DNA of 64,000 nt. It comes from CAXMQZ01 sp963719055. GTDB taxonomy: Bacteria; Acidobacteriota; Thermoanaerobaculia; Multivoradales; JAHEKO01. This document shows positions 27,427 through 36,802 of this stretch, piece after piece. The position numbers were made by a program, and so were the translations under genes. The stretch spans positions 434,001 through 498,000 of the forward strand of contig CAVRAU010000008.1 in the NCBI GenBank assembly GCA_963719055.1, written 5' to 3'. Within the stretch, counting starts at the first letter, position 1. Each line of letters starts with the position of its first letter. The notes under the pieces are model-generated. The model was not told where the DNA came from. It saw nothing but the letters and a program-made list of their open reading frames with translations, and did not search any database.

Positions 27427-29826
27427 CTAGGCCGAGCGCTGGGAGGAGTCGTGGTCGCGACTGCGGTACCGGTCGAAGTAGGCGCTGGAGTAGCCGTGGT
27501 AGCCGTAGTAGCCATAGCCTACCCTCTCCATGTCGGCGCCGTTCACCAAGACACCTAAGAGCTTGGCACCCACCTGTTTCAAGCTGTCGGCAGCCCGCTG
27601 GACTGTTTTGCGGGGGGTCCGACCACCCCGAGCGACGAGAATTGTGCCATCGACGTGAGGAGACATGGCCAGAGCATCGCTGAGCTCGAGGATGGGCGGA
27701 GAATCGATCAGCACATAGGTGAAGTACTCGCGCATCAACAACATGCCGGTAAACATCCGTTCGGAGCTCAGAAGCTCGGCGGGATTCGGAGCCCTGGGCC
27801 CGGCCGGGGCCAGGAATAGGTTGGGCACGCTGGTCTCGTGGATCTGCGATGAGATGTCGGAGTTGCCCGACAGGAAGGTACTCATTCCCTGCTCGGCGCC
27901 GATACCGAAAGCCTTGGCCAGCTTGGGCTGGCGCATGTCCAGATCGACGACCAGTGTACGGCTGCCCGTCTGCGCCAATGCAATGCCGATATTGGCAACG
28001 GTCGTGCTCTTGCCCTCGCCCGGAATGGCCGAAGTCACCAGAATGGCTTGTGGGGGGTTGCCGGAATGCGACAGCAGCAGGGCTGTTCGCAGGGACCGGT
28101 AAGCCTCGAGAGCCCGCTCCTGCTGCACGTCCTCATCGGTCTGAACCAGATGCGGTTGTGACTTGGAACTCGACTTCTTGGAGAACCAGGAGAAGCGACC
28201 GCTCGACTTGGGAGAATCATCAAGATTCGGCACCACGCCGAGGGCCGGTAGTCCCAAGTGCTGGGTGACATCGTCGCTGGTTTTCAGAGTGTTGTCCAGC
28301 GCCTCCACGAGGAAGACCGTGCTCGTGCCAACGAAGAGGCCGAGGATCAGAGCCAACATGAGAGCGCGCGCTCGACGTGGTGTCGAGCTGCCGCCCGGAA
28401 CCCTTGCCGTTTCGGCAATGCGGATATTCGACGACCGCAGGCCAGCCGCTACTCCAGCCTCCTTGAGCCGCTGTAGCAGCCCTTCGTAGAGCTCCTTGTT
28501 CGAATCGACCTCACGCTGCATGATGTTGTACTGGATCGAGCTATCGTTGAGCTTATCCACCATGGCCCGTTGATCGTTGACCGCTTGATCGAGCCGGCTG
28601 TGGCGATCCTTGGCCATCTCGTAGTCCTGGCGGGAGCCCGCCAAAGCACGACGTTTCTCGCTGTTCAGTTGCTTCTCGAGATCCTCGATCTCGAGCCGTG
28701 TCTCTTTGACCGCCGGCCATTCGGGCCCGTATCGGCTGGAGAAGCTGGCCAGCTTGCTCCTGGCTTCCGAGAGTTGCTGTTCGAGGCGGCGGACAGCGTC
28801 TGATTTGAGAATCTCGGGAAATTGCCTCAACGACCCCGAACTGGCGGCCTGGTAGCGCGACTCTGCAGTGATCAGGGCGGTTTCGGCGAGGGTCAGCTCG
28901 TCAGAGAGATCGGCCAGGCGCTTGCGGGCGATGGTCTCGCGGTCGGAGAGGTTGACGATGTTGTTGCGCTGGGCGTAGTCCAGCAGTTCCTGTTCGGTCT
29001 TCTCGACCTTGATCTGCAGATCTTCCAACTGAGAGCGCAGGAAATCGCTGGCACGGGTCGTGGCGTCGTACTTGCCCTCCAGATTCTCCTCGATGAACTC
29101 TTCGCTCAAGGCATTGGCGATATCGGCGGCCAACTGAGCGTTGGGGCCGGTGTAGCTGATTTCGATCAGGCGAGTGTTCTTGATGTGCTGAGCTGCGATG
29201 CTACCCTGAAGACGACTTGCAAGGCTGGCGCTCTTTTCAGTCGGTGATTCTTCTGCAGAGGGTTGTTTGGTCCTTCCAGCTACCAACCTCAGCGGCAATC
29301 GAACCAGCCTATTGGCTGACTTCTTCAGCGCCACCATGGCCCCTGGATGGCTCTTCTGATTGAAGGCCTCGTTGTTCTCGAGATCGAGCTTCTCGACAAC
29401 CCGGATTGCCGTGTCATGGGACTTCAGATTCTCGGTCTGCGTCCAGATGTAGTTCTCCATGAACCAGCCGCCAGCCATCTCGGAGCCCGCGACTTCCTGA
29501 AAGGGCACGACCCGCGAGCTTTCTGGATCGATCTGGAGCCTGGCCGCCGCCCGAAACATGGGCGTCACGGTGAAGACCTGAAGCGCAGCCAGCGCCACGA
29601 AGGTAAGAGCGATAGCTAGCAGCATCCACTTGCGACGCAACAGCACGTGCAGGTAGTGCTCGAGGGAGATCGAGTCCTCTTCCTCCGAATAGTAGATCGG
29701 CTCCGGCGGCGGCTGCCACATCGCAGGCAGATTCGACTCGGCCTGAAAAGGCAGAGGTAGGTTACGACCCGGTTCCTGCTCGGGAGGTAGATTGCGACCG
29801 GGATTCTGCTCAGTGGGTTCAGTCAT
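27427..29826 (-). CDS. Wzc-like chain-length regulator and tyrosine autokinase
   Basis: A 799-residue inner-membrane co-polymerase. After a proline-rich cytoplasmic N-terminus comes the Wzz domain (SISLEHYLHVLLRRKWMLLA, first membrane helix), a long periplasmic coiled-coil region (GNRV-type segments to about residue 500), a second helix (ARALMLALILGLFVGTSTVF) and a C-terminal BY-kinase: Walker A TSAIPGEGKSTTVAN, Walker A-prime LVVDLDMRQPK and Walker B YVLIDSPP. The tail has seven tyrosines in about 20 residues (GYGYYGYHGY and on), the usual autophosphorylation cluster. First gene of the operon that ends with its probable phosphatase CpsB. Confidence 0.93.
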   Translation of the reverse strand: MTEPTEQNPGRNLPPEQEPGRNLPLPFQAESNLPAMWQPPPEPIYYSEEEDSISLEHYLHVLLRRKWMLLAIALTFVALAALQVFTVTPMFRAAARLQIDPESSRVVPFQEVAGSEMAGGWFMENYIWTQTENLKSHDTAIRVVEKLDLENNEAFNQKSHPGAMVALKKSANRLVRLPLRLVAGRTKQPSAEESPTEKSASLASRLQGSIAAQHIKNTRLIEISYTGPNAQLAADIANALSEEFIEENLEGKYDATTRASDFLRSQLEDLQIKVEKTEQELLDYAQRNNIVNLSDRETIARKRLADLSDELTLAETALITAESRYQAASSGSLRQFPEILKSDAVRRLEQQLSEARSKLASFSSRYGPEWPAVKETRLEIEDLEKQLNSEKRRALAGSRQDYEMAKDRHSRLDQAVNDQRAMVDKLNDSSIQYNIMQREVDSNKELYEGLLQRLKEAGVAAGLRSSNIRIAETARVPGGSSTPRRARALMLALILGLFVGTSTVFLVEALDNTLKTSDDVTQHLGLPALGVVPNLDDSPKSSGRFSWFSKKSSSKSQPHLVQTDEDVQQERALEAYRSLRTALLLSHSGNPPQAILVTSAIPGEGKSTTVANIGIALAQTGSRTLVVDLDMRQPKLAKAFGIGAEQGMSTFLSGNSDISSQIHETSVPNLFLAPAGPRAPNPAELLSSERMFTGMLLMREYFTYVLIDSPPILELSDALAMSPHVDGTILVARGGRTPRKTVQRAADSLKQVGAKLLGVLVNGADMERVGYGYYGYHGYSSAYFDRYRSRDHDSSQRSA

Positions 29827-29988
29827 GGAGATGGGTGGAAATTGGACACATCTAGGATATTCAAGATGATCAATAAGTCTAGCAGAGATCAGTACTTACG
29901 GACCATTAGGGATTTCACACCCCCAGTTCCATTGCCAAGACGTCGTATGTTTGGGTACCATCGAGCCAACTAGTGGGAGACTCTCGAG

Positions 29989-30749
29989 ATGTCGACCAGT
30001 AAAGGATTACTACAACAGCTAGTCGTTCCAGTCGCCGTCGCTATGGCGATTCTGGTGCCGGTGCAGCCGGTAGTCGCCGCCATAGCAGTCGGTCAGACCG
30101 CCAGTGCCGACGCCAAGGTGGATGGCATTCAAGTGCCTTCAGGCACGACGCTTGTCAGTCCCAGCGATTATCGAAACCAGGGACAGCGGCGCCGTGATCC
30201 ATCTCAGCAATGGCGAAGTCGTGGCGATGGCGCCGCAGACGACCGCCGTCGTGGCCAGCGTTGAAAACGGCATTCAGCTGGCCGTGCAGAAGGGCAACGT
30301 CGCCTACACCGACAACGCCGGCGCCATGGCGACCTTGAGCTCGACCGAGACCATGCTGGTCAGCCAGGAAGGCCAGATTCAAGAGGGTGCGCGCATCTAC
30401 GACGAGGATGAGGAAGAGCGCCTCTGCGAGCTGCAAGATTGGACCGCAGCCCTCTGGCAGACCTGCCGATACGACGACCCGGATGACCGGAAAGTAGGGA
30501 CGATGATGATGACTGCGATTGGGATCTGCTGGAAGTCCCCATGAGCCGAGGTTCCACAGTACCTGAGAAGACGGCGGTGCTTGCCTGCAAGGACCGCAAT
30601 GACCTGGATCTCGACTGCGACTGCAAGAAGCGCAGCGCTTCTTCGCTTGGTGGATCCCGGTAGCCGCTGTCGCCGGTGGCGCCGTGCTCTATATCAGGTC
30701 ATCACAGACGACGACGAAGAGACCGCCAGCCCGAGCGAGCCCTAGGTAG
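29989..30749 (+). CDS. FecR-like secreted protein with C-terminal membrane anchor (frameshifted)
   Basis: From the ATG at 29989 (after GGGAGACTC) a signal peptide (LLQQLVVPVAVAMAILVPVQ) leads to VDGIQVPSGTTLVSP. A shift near 30160 continues AIIETRDSGAVIHLSNGEVV, then TTAVVASVENGIQLAVQKGN, the pattern of FecR-domain beta strands. After an acidic, Cys-containing region (DEDEEERLCELQDW) further shifts near 30500 and 30620 give a last membrane helix (WWIPVAAVAGGAVLYI) and basic tail to the stop at 30749. It is divergent from the Wzc operon and faces metH. It may sense or bind surface glycan; function not established. Confidence 0.65.
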
Positions 30750-30776
30750 GGGGGGTCTTCCCGACCCTCACCATCA

Positions 30777-33700
30777 TCAGACACCGAAGTAGCGGGCGTC
30801 GGGGTGGTGGATGACGAGTGCGGAGACGGAGGCTTCGGGCTCCATCATGTCGCCCTCGGTCAGGGCGACGCCGATCTCCTCGGGACGCAGGACTGCGAAG
30901 AGCTGCCGTTGCATCGCCAAGTCGGGACAGGCCGGGTAGCCGAAACTGTAGCGGTTACCGCGGTAGCGGGCGGAGAATCGGTCCTGGAGGGTCATCTCCT
31001 CCGGATCCGCGAAACCCCAGAGGGCGCGCAGCTTCTTGTGGACAACCTCGGCAGCCGCTTCGGCAGTCTCCAGGGCCAGGGCTGCGAAGGCGTGGCTCTT
31101 GAGGAACTCACCCTCTTCCTTCCATTGGTTCGCCCGGGCCGCCACACCGTCGCCGGCGGTGGTAACAAACAGAGCGACCTGATCGCCCTCGGGCAGGATG
31201 TAGTCGCTCAAGCACAGGCCATCCGCGCCCCGCTGACGGGGAAAGTCCCAGCTCACCTGAGGCTCGCCTGAGCCGGAGTCGAGCAGAATCAACTTGTTGC
31301 CTTCGCTTCTGGCCGGGAAGAACTGCCACACAGCCTTGGCGTGCATCGAGCCCGCTCTCGCCACTTCCTGGATCTCGTCCACGACCCTCTTCAGCTTGGC
31401 CAGCTTCGGATCATGCTTGGCCTCGAGCTGCTTGATCGAGCCCTTGAGACCCAGGTGTTTGCCGTAGAGCATCTGGGGATTGACCTGGGCCCAGACCTCG
31501 TCCAGGGCCAGCTCTTCAACAATGCGATCGAGGTGGGGCGGTACCGGCACCGGCAGGTCGATCCGAACCGTGCTGCTGCGCTCGGTTGTTTCGCCAAAGG
31601 TCGGCCTGGTCGGACTCGCGGCCGCCTGATCTGCGGCTCGGATCACGGCAACTTCTTTCTCCAGACCGGCCCGCTTCTGTGGGTCGGTCAGTCGGTCAAC
31701 CAGCTCCAATCCGTGCATCGCATCTTTGGCGTAGGTTGAGAATCCTAGATAGGCAGGGGCGATCTTCTTGTGGGTAAACCGCCGTGTCAGCGCAGCGCCG
31801 CCAACCACCAAGGGCAGATCGATGTCGACTACCGAAAGATCTTCAGCAGTAGTGACCATCTGCTGCGCGCTCTTGACCAGCAGGCCTGAAAGGCCGATGA
31901 CGTCGGGTTGGTGCTCGCGAACGGCTTGGATCAGCTGCTCGCTGTGCACCTTGATCCCCAGGTTGATCACCTCGAAGCCGTTGTTCGACAGGATGATGTC
32001 CACCAGGTTCTTGCCGATGTCGTGGACATCGCCCTTGACCGTGGCCAGCAGGATCTTGCCGCGACTGGAGCCCTCTACACGGTCCATGTGCGGCTCGAGA
32101 TGAGAGACAGCGGCCTTCATGACCTCGGCACTCTGGAGCACCTCGGCCACGATGAGCTGATTGTCGTTGAACAGGCGACCGACTTCGCTCATGCCTGCCA
32201 TCAGCGGGCCGTTGATGATGTCCAACGGCTCAGGCCAACGCTCGTCCGCGAGAGCCTGGTCGAGATCCTCGAGCAGGCCTTCTTTCGAACCTTCGACGAC
32301 GGCGCGGGCCAGCCTCTCTTCCAGGGGCAACTCGCTGCGGGGCCGGGTTTCGGCCCTGGAGCTGAGGTCGCGAAAATGCTCCGTGAATTCTGTGATCGCC
32401 CTTTCACTGCCCGCGACATCCCCGGGCTCGAGGAAGATCAGTGCCTCCGCCAACTTTCGCTCTTCGTCCGAGATTTCGGCGTAGCGCGCCAGACGCTGGG
32501 TGTTGACCAGCGCGGCATCGAGACCGGCCTGGGTACAGTGGTAGAGAAACACGGAATTCAGAATCTCTCGTCCGGCCACCGGCAGACCGAAGCTGACATT
32601 GGAAATCCCCAAGACGGTCTTGGCGAGCGGTGCCTCGGTCTTGAGCCAACGCACCCCCTCGATGGTGCTGGCTGCCGAGCCGATGTAGTTCTCATCGCCC
32701 GTACCGCAGGGAAAGACCAGGGCGTCGAACCAGATGTCCTCGGGCGGAAAGCCCATATCCTCCGTGAGGATCCGATAGCTGCGCCGGGCCACTTCGCCCT
32801 TGCGCTCGACGCTGACAGCCATGCCGGTTTCATCGATCATGCCGACGATGATGGCAGCGCCGAAGCGCTGGGCCAGCGGCACGACCCGGTCGAAGCGCGC
32901 ACTCCCCTCCTCCAGATTGATGGAATTGAGTACGGCCTTGCCCTGGCACCAGGTCAGGGCACGTTCCATGACCTCGGCGTCGGTCGTGTCGATCATGAGA
33001 GGCAGCTTCACCATTCGCGTCACCTGCTCGAGAAAGCGATCGACATCGGTGACCTCGTCCCGATCGGGATCCTGCATGCAGATGTCCAGCACCTGAGCAC
33101 CCGAGCGGGCCTGCCCGCGCCCGATCTCCGCAGCGGCCTCGAATTCACCTTCTGCAATCAACCGCTTGAACTTGCGGCTCCCCAAGACATTGGTGCGCTC
33201 CCCCACCAAAAGGGGTCGGTTGTCGGCAGTGAGCTCGACAGCTTCAATCCCCGAGACCATGCTGCGCTGATGATGAGAGGCCTGCCGGGGCCTGCGACCC
33301 TTGACCAACTCGGCCAGAGCGGCCACATGCTTGTCGGTCGTGCCACAACAGCCACCCACCAGATTGATCCAGTGGCTGTCGAGGAAGCGGCTGAAGATCT
33401 GCACGAACTGCTCGGGGCCCTCATGGTACAGACCGTCCTCGTCCGGGAGGCCGGCATTGGGAACACACGCCACGCGGGTGCGAGCCAGATCGGACAGGGT
33501 GCGCAGAGAATCGCTCATCAGCTCGGGGCCGGTGGCGCAGTTGAGTCCCAGGTACAGGAGATCGCTGTGCAGGAGCGAGACCGCCAAGGCCTCGGCGTCT
33601 TGCCCGGCAAGCATGGTGCCCGTAGTTTCGATGGTCACCGAGACGGCCACCGGGATTCGCCAGCCGGCTTGCTCGAAGGCCCGCTCGATCGCCAGCATCC

Positions 33701-34280
33701 CGGCCTTGATGTTACGGGTATCCTGACAAGTCTCCAGCAGCAGGTAGTCGGCACCGCCGGCCATGAGGCCCAGCGCCTCGACCCGGTAGTGCTCCTGGAG
33801 CTCTTCAAATGTCACACCGCCGGTGACCGAGATAGCCTTGGTGGTAGGCCCCATGGAGCCGCAGACAAATCGAGGCCGACCGGGCTCATCAAACTCTTCG
33901 CCGGCCCGCCGCGCCAAGGCCGCAGCCAGTCGATTGAGCTCGAAGGCCTCAGCCTCCAAGTCGTACTCGGCCAGGACCAGAGGCGTCCCACCGAAGCTGT
34001 TGGTCTCGACAATATCGGCGCCGGCGGCCAGGTAGCGCTGGTGGAGTCGGAGGACCACATCCGGTCGCGTGCTACAGAGATTCTCGTTGCAGCCTTCGAG
34101 CTCGGGACCGCCGAAGTCTGCGGCCGTCAGGTTCTCATCCTGGAGACCCGTACCGGTGGCTCCGTCCAGCACCAGGATACGCTCCTCGAGACCCTCGAGC
34201 AGCGCCTGGGTCCGTGCCTCCCGATCCTCCGGGCATTCGGGTATGGGAACGTTGAAGTCGTATTTCGTCATCGAATCCAC
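30777..34280 (-). CDS. metH: cobalamin-dependent methionine synthase
   Basis: A full-length protein of 1167 residues with all four MetH modules in order. Homocysteine domain: LVLDGATGTGLQDENLTA, zinc cysteines in LNCATGPEL and VGGCCGTTDKHV. Pterin domain: PLLVGERTNVLGSRKFKRL and VLDICMQDPDRDEVTD. Cobalamin domain: cap helices, then DVHDIGKNLVDIIL with the His that ligates cobalt, and GLSGLLVKSA. Activation domain: GFGYPACPDLAMQ-like end (NRYSFGYPACPDLAMQ). It transfers the methyl of methyl-THF to homocysteine. The start is GTG at 34280 or ATG at 34271; the GTG has the better spaced GAGG. Controlled by the SAM riboswitch and terminator just upstream. Confidence 0.97.
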   Translation of the reverse strand: MDSMTKYDFNVPIPECPEDREARTQALLEGLEERILVLDGATGTGLQDENLTAADFGGPELEGCNENLCSTRPDVVLRLHQRYLAAGADIVETNSFGGTPLVLAEYDLEAEAFELNRLAAALARRAGEEFDEPGRPRFVCGSMGPTTKAISVTGGVTFEELQEHYRVEALGLMAGGADYLLLETCQDTRNIKAGMLAIERAFEQAGWRIPVAVSVTIETTGTMLAGQDAEALAVSLLHSDLLYLGLNCATGPELMSDSLRTLSDLARTRVACVPNAGLPDEDGLYHEGPEQFVQIFSRFLDSHWINLVGGCCGTTDKHVAALAELVKGRRPRQASHHQRSMVSGIEAVELTADNRPLLVGERTNVLGSRKFKRLIAEGEFEAAAEIGRGQARSGAQVLDICMQDPDRDEVTDVDRFLEQVTRMVKLPLMIDTTDAEVMERALTWCQGKAVLNSINLEEGSARFDRVVPLAQRFGAAIIVGMIDETGMAVSVERKGEVARRSYRILTEDMGFPPEDIWFDALVFPCGTGDENYIGSAASTIEGVRWLKTEAPLAKTVLGISNVSFGLPVAGREILNSVFLYHCTQAGLDAALVNTQRLARYAEISDEERKLAEALIFLEPGDVAGSERAITEFTEHFRDLSSRAETRPRSELPLEERLARAVVEGSKEGLLEDLDQALADERWPEPLDIINGPLMAGMSEVGRLFNDNQLIVAEVLQSAEVMKAAVSHLEPHMDRVEGSSRGKILLATVKGDVHDIGKNLVDIILSNNGFEVINLGIKVHSEQLIQAVREHQPDVIGLSGLLVKSAQQMVTTAEDLSVVDIDLPLVVGGAALTRRFTHKKIAPAYLGFSTYAKDAMHGLELVDRLTDPQKRAGLEKEVAVIRAADQAAASPTRPTFGETTERSSTVRIDLPVPVPPHLDRIVEELALDEVWAQVNPQMLYGKHLGLKGSIKQLEAKHDPKLAKLKRVVDEIQEVARAGSMHAKAVWQFFPARSEGNKLILLDSGSGEPQVSWDFPRQRGADGLCLSDYILPEGDQVALFVTTAGDGVAARANQWKEEGEFLKSHAFAALALETAEAAAEVVHKKLRALWGFADPEEMTLQDRFSARYRGNRYSFGYPACPDLAMQRQLFAVLRPEEIGVALTEGDMMEPEASVSALVIHHPDARYFGV

Positions 34281-34316
34281 AAAAAATCCCGCCTCGTAGC
34301 ATCACGGAAGCGGGTT
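34281..34316 (-). terminator. intrinsic terminator/RBS-masking hairpin before metH
   Basis: On the minus strand AACCCGC, a 17-base loop, then GCGGG and six T residues, immediately before the metH start. The 3' arm includes GAGGCGGG, which is also the best ribosome binding site, so folding could stop transcription and block translation. It lies downstream of the SAM aptamer as the expression platform. Confidence 0.75.
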
Positions 34317-34350
34317 CTCTTCGCCGGACAGTTGGTTGCCGCCGTTTGGC

Positions 34351-34445
34351 GACCACATCCTCACCTTGCGGTGAGATGGCACCTTGGGTGTCCGTCCCAG
34401 GTTGCCGAGCCCGATTTGCGATCGGACCGCTCCGGATGCAGGCTG
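34351..34445 (-). ncRNA. SAM riboswitch (S-box superfamily) upstream of metH
   Basis: Minus-strand leader RNA. Paired P1 arms CATCC (34438-34434) and GGATG (34360-34356) enclose the core elements GAGCGGTC, CTCGGCAACC, a hairpin ending CCCAAGGTGCCATC and a P4 hairpin CTCACCGCAAGGTGAG. GGCAACC and AAGGTGCCA are the most conserved segments of SAM-I/SAM-IV riboswitches. It controls methionine synthesis, so binding of SAM should turn metH off through the terminator downstream. Subclass (I, IV or I/IV) not decided. Confidence 0.72.
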
Positions 34446-34503
34446 CAGCCTAGCCCACCCCGCGAAGACGTGTCAAACGAATACTGTGGTGGCTATTCGC
34501 CGC

Positions 34504-35454
34504 TCAGGGGCGCAGCTTGGCCATCAGCATGTTGATGGCCTTGGAGCTCTGCATCAGATAGAAGTGGAGGGAAGGGACGCCGCGGTTGAGGAGGTCTTCG
34601 GCTTGCTTGCAGGCCCACTCGACGCCGATCTCGGTGACGTGGCCGGGCTTGGCGGAGGCGATCTCGTCGGCCAACTCGCTCGGAATGTCACAGTGGAACT
34701 TGCTCGGGATCGACATGAGCTGCCGCTGGGTCGTAATGATCTTGATGCCCGGAATGATCGGCACATCCACCCCGGCTTCTCGACAACCCTTCGCATAATC
34801 GAAGTAGCTCTCGTTGTCGAAGAACATCTGAGTGACAATGTAGTCGCTCCCGGCATCCACCTTGGCCTTGGTACGGCGGATATCACTGGCCATGTTCGGA
34901 GCCTCGAAGTGCTTTTCCGGATAGCCGGCGACACCGACGCAAAAACTCGAAGGCTCGGCATCGAGCAGCTCGTCCTCCAGGTACTGGCCCCGGTTCATGT
35001 CGGCGATCTGTCGGACCAGGTCTACGGCGTGGTCGTTGGCCGTTCGGCCGTATTGCAGCGGCTTCTTGAAGCCATTCTGGTCGCCCCGAATCGCCAACAC
35101 ATTGTCGATTCCGAGGTACTTGAGCTCGATCAGAAAGTCCTCGGTCTCTTCGCGTGTGAACCCGAGACAGAGCACGTGCGGTACGGCATCGATGTTGTAC
35201 TTGTTCTGGATCAGCGCACAGATGCCGAGGGTCCCCGGCCTTTTGCGCTTGACCTTGCGCTCGATACCGTTGGCGGTCTCCTCGTAGATGACCTGAGAAC
35301 CATGGCTGGTGGTGTCGATAAACGGCGGATCGTACTTCGACAGATCCTCGATCAGCGCCATCAGATCCTGCACGTTGCCACCTCTCAGAGGAGGAATGAT
35401 CTCGTAGCTGATCAGGGGCTTGGTGGCTCTCGCCAGATGCTCGATGACTTTCAT
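34504..35454 (-). CDS. metF: methylenetetrahydrofolate reductase
   Basis: A 316-residue TIM-barrel flavoprotein. The N-terminus has ISYEIIPPLRGGNVQDLMAL (catalytic Glu region), followed by DTTSHGS, NVLAIRGDQ (folate site), FCVGVAGYPEKHFEAPN and a GSDYIVTQMFFDNESYFDYA block typical of MTHFR. It reduces methylene-THF to methyl-THF, the methyl donor for MetH. It lies just upstream of the metH leader on the same strand, 223 bases from the metH start, with the SAM riboswitch between them. Length normal for bacterial MetF. Confidence 0.95.
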   Translation of the reverse strand: MKVIEHLARATKPLISYEIIPPLRGGNVQDLMALIEDLSKYDPPFIDTTSHGSQVIYEETANGIERKVKRKRPGTLGICALIQNKYNIDAVPHVLCLGFTREETEDFLIELKYLGIDNVLAIRGDQNGFKKPLQYGRTANDHAVDLVRQIADMNRGQYLEDELLDAEPSSFCVGVAGYPEKHFEAPNMASDIRRTKAKVDAGSDYIVTQMFFDNESYFDYAKGCREAGVDVPIIPGIKIITTQRQLMSIPSKFHCDIPSELADEIASAKPGHVTEIGVEWACKQAEDLLNRGVPSLHFYLMQSSKAINMLMAKLRP

Positions 35455-35512
35455 GGCCAGCGTCCAGGGAGCTTAGCTCCCATGGGCTCGCAATCGCAAG
35501 CGCGGTATCGCT

Positions 35513-35915
35513 TCAACGGTGGATCTCGTTCGACTTCGTCAGCTTGACACTCTGCCTGGCGATGAGCCCGCCGATCAAGACCCCCGCCGCATCCGCCACC
35601 AGATCCGCCACATCGAAGTGACGCCAGGGCACCAGGATTTGCAGCGCCTCGAGACTGAATGAGATCACCAGAGTCAGGAATGCGCTCTTCAGCACGGGTC
35701 GCTCGACGGTCGTCGAGATCGCTCAACGAGCGGGCCACCAACACGACCATGACCATGAAAGCGAAGATGTGCTGAAGTTTGTCGATCCACCGCTCGAGGC
35801 TCAGCGGTAGCCAGGATTCGAATTCGGGCAAGGCCTCGGCAGGCATCATCATCAAGGCCGTGACGGTGGCAACCCAGAGACCCGCGTGCAGGTGAGGTGA
35901 ACGAAGATAATTCAC
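35513..35915 (-). CDS. VanZ-like small membrane protein (one frameshift)
   Basis: Starts at the ATG at 35915 (NYLRSPHLHAGLWVATVTAL). The N-terminal frame has WIDKLQHIFAFMVMVVLVAR, the conserved D-K-x-x-H helix of VanZ proteins. Near 35705 the frame shifts to LKSAFLTLVISFSLEALQIL and DVADLVADAAGVLIGGLIAR, the remaining two conserved helices, and stops at 35513. About 133 residues and four helices in total. VanZ-like proteins are poorly understood; this one stands between metF and the second CpsB gene and is divergent from the latter. Confidence 0.8.
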
Positions 35916-35973
35916 AGAAGAAGGGAGTCTAACCCAAGCTCAAAGGCGATAGACTGATCATGTCGAGGAACCG

Positions 35974-36733
35974 ATGATGATCGACATTCACAGCCATATC
36001 CTGCCTGGAATCGACGACGGGGCCACGGACTCGAACGAGTCGCTGAAGATCTGCAAGCTGGCGGCGAACCTGGGCTGCGAGGCCATGATCGCCACCCCGC
36101 ATCAGCGGCACCCGGCCTGGTGGAATACCGAGAACGTCAAGCTCGAGATTCTGCTGGATCGACTTCAGGAGCAGATCGGAGATCGCCTCCGTCTGTATCT
36201 CGGCGCCGAGATTCGGGTCGGGAAGGGATTCATGCAGGACCTGGAGCGAGTTCGAGAGCTCGGGTCTGGCATCGCTGGCGGGTTCCGACTATCTGCTGCT
36301 CGAGTTCGAGCGCCGGGAGCTCTCGGTGGATCCCATCGACATCGTCCAGAGAGTGCAGGCCGCGGGTTGGCGACCGATCGTGGCGCACCCGGAGTTCATC
36401 CGTTCGATCGCCAAGGATCGTCAGCTCGCCAAGACCCTGGTAGATGCCGGAGCCCTGACGCAGATCACGGCGATGAGCGTCACCGGCGATTTCGGTTTCG
36501 AGGCCAAGGAGTGCGCCAGCGCACTGATGGACGCCGGGCTGGTCCACTTTGTCGCCAGCGATTGTCACGGATACCGGCGTCGGCCCCCGGGTCTCAAGGG
36601 CGCGATCTCCAAGATCAAGGCCAAATGGGGCCGAGAGTACGCGACCCAGCTGACTGTCGAGAATCCCCGAGCCGTTCTCGAGAATCGGCCGGTCGAGCCT
36701 CTCCGCGTCGGGACGCTGACGGCTCGAGAGTGA
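35974..36733 (+). CDS. second CpsB-type PHP tyrosine phosphatase (one frameshift)
   Basis: Starts at the ATG at 35974: IDIHSHILPGIDDGATDSNE and MIATPHQRHPAWW, the PHP metal-binding motifs. A one-base shift at a GGG run near 36262 continues LASLAGSDYLLLEFERRELS, then RPIVAHPEFIRSI and LVHFVASDCHGYRRRPPG, the remaining metal ligands. About 252 residues, as expected. It heads a plus-strand row with the UDP-sugar dehydrogenase and two epimerases (70 bases to the next gene). Paralogue of 21831-22619, so the Wzc kinase may have two phosphatases, or another kinase exists elsewhere. Confidence 0.85.
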
Positions 36734-36802
36734 GTCACTACATTGCACCCCAACTTCGAGCCATTCAAACTCCGGTCGCAGCACTGACGTAGGGAATCTC
36801 TG

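Noticed and set aside
34351..34445. Cobalamin riboswitch ahead of the B12-dependent metH
   Set aside because: No B12-box-like element is present, while the SAM-aptamer core segments are.
31908..34535. An 875-codon plus-strand open frame opposite metH
   Set aside because: It is the antisense shadow of a full-length, motif-complete metH. Its translation is low-complexity and rich in His/Gln/Asp with no domain.
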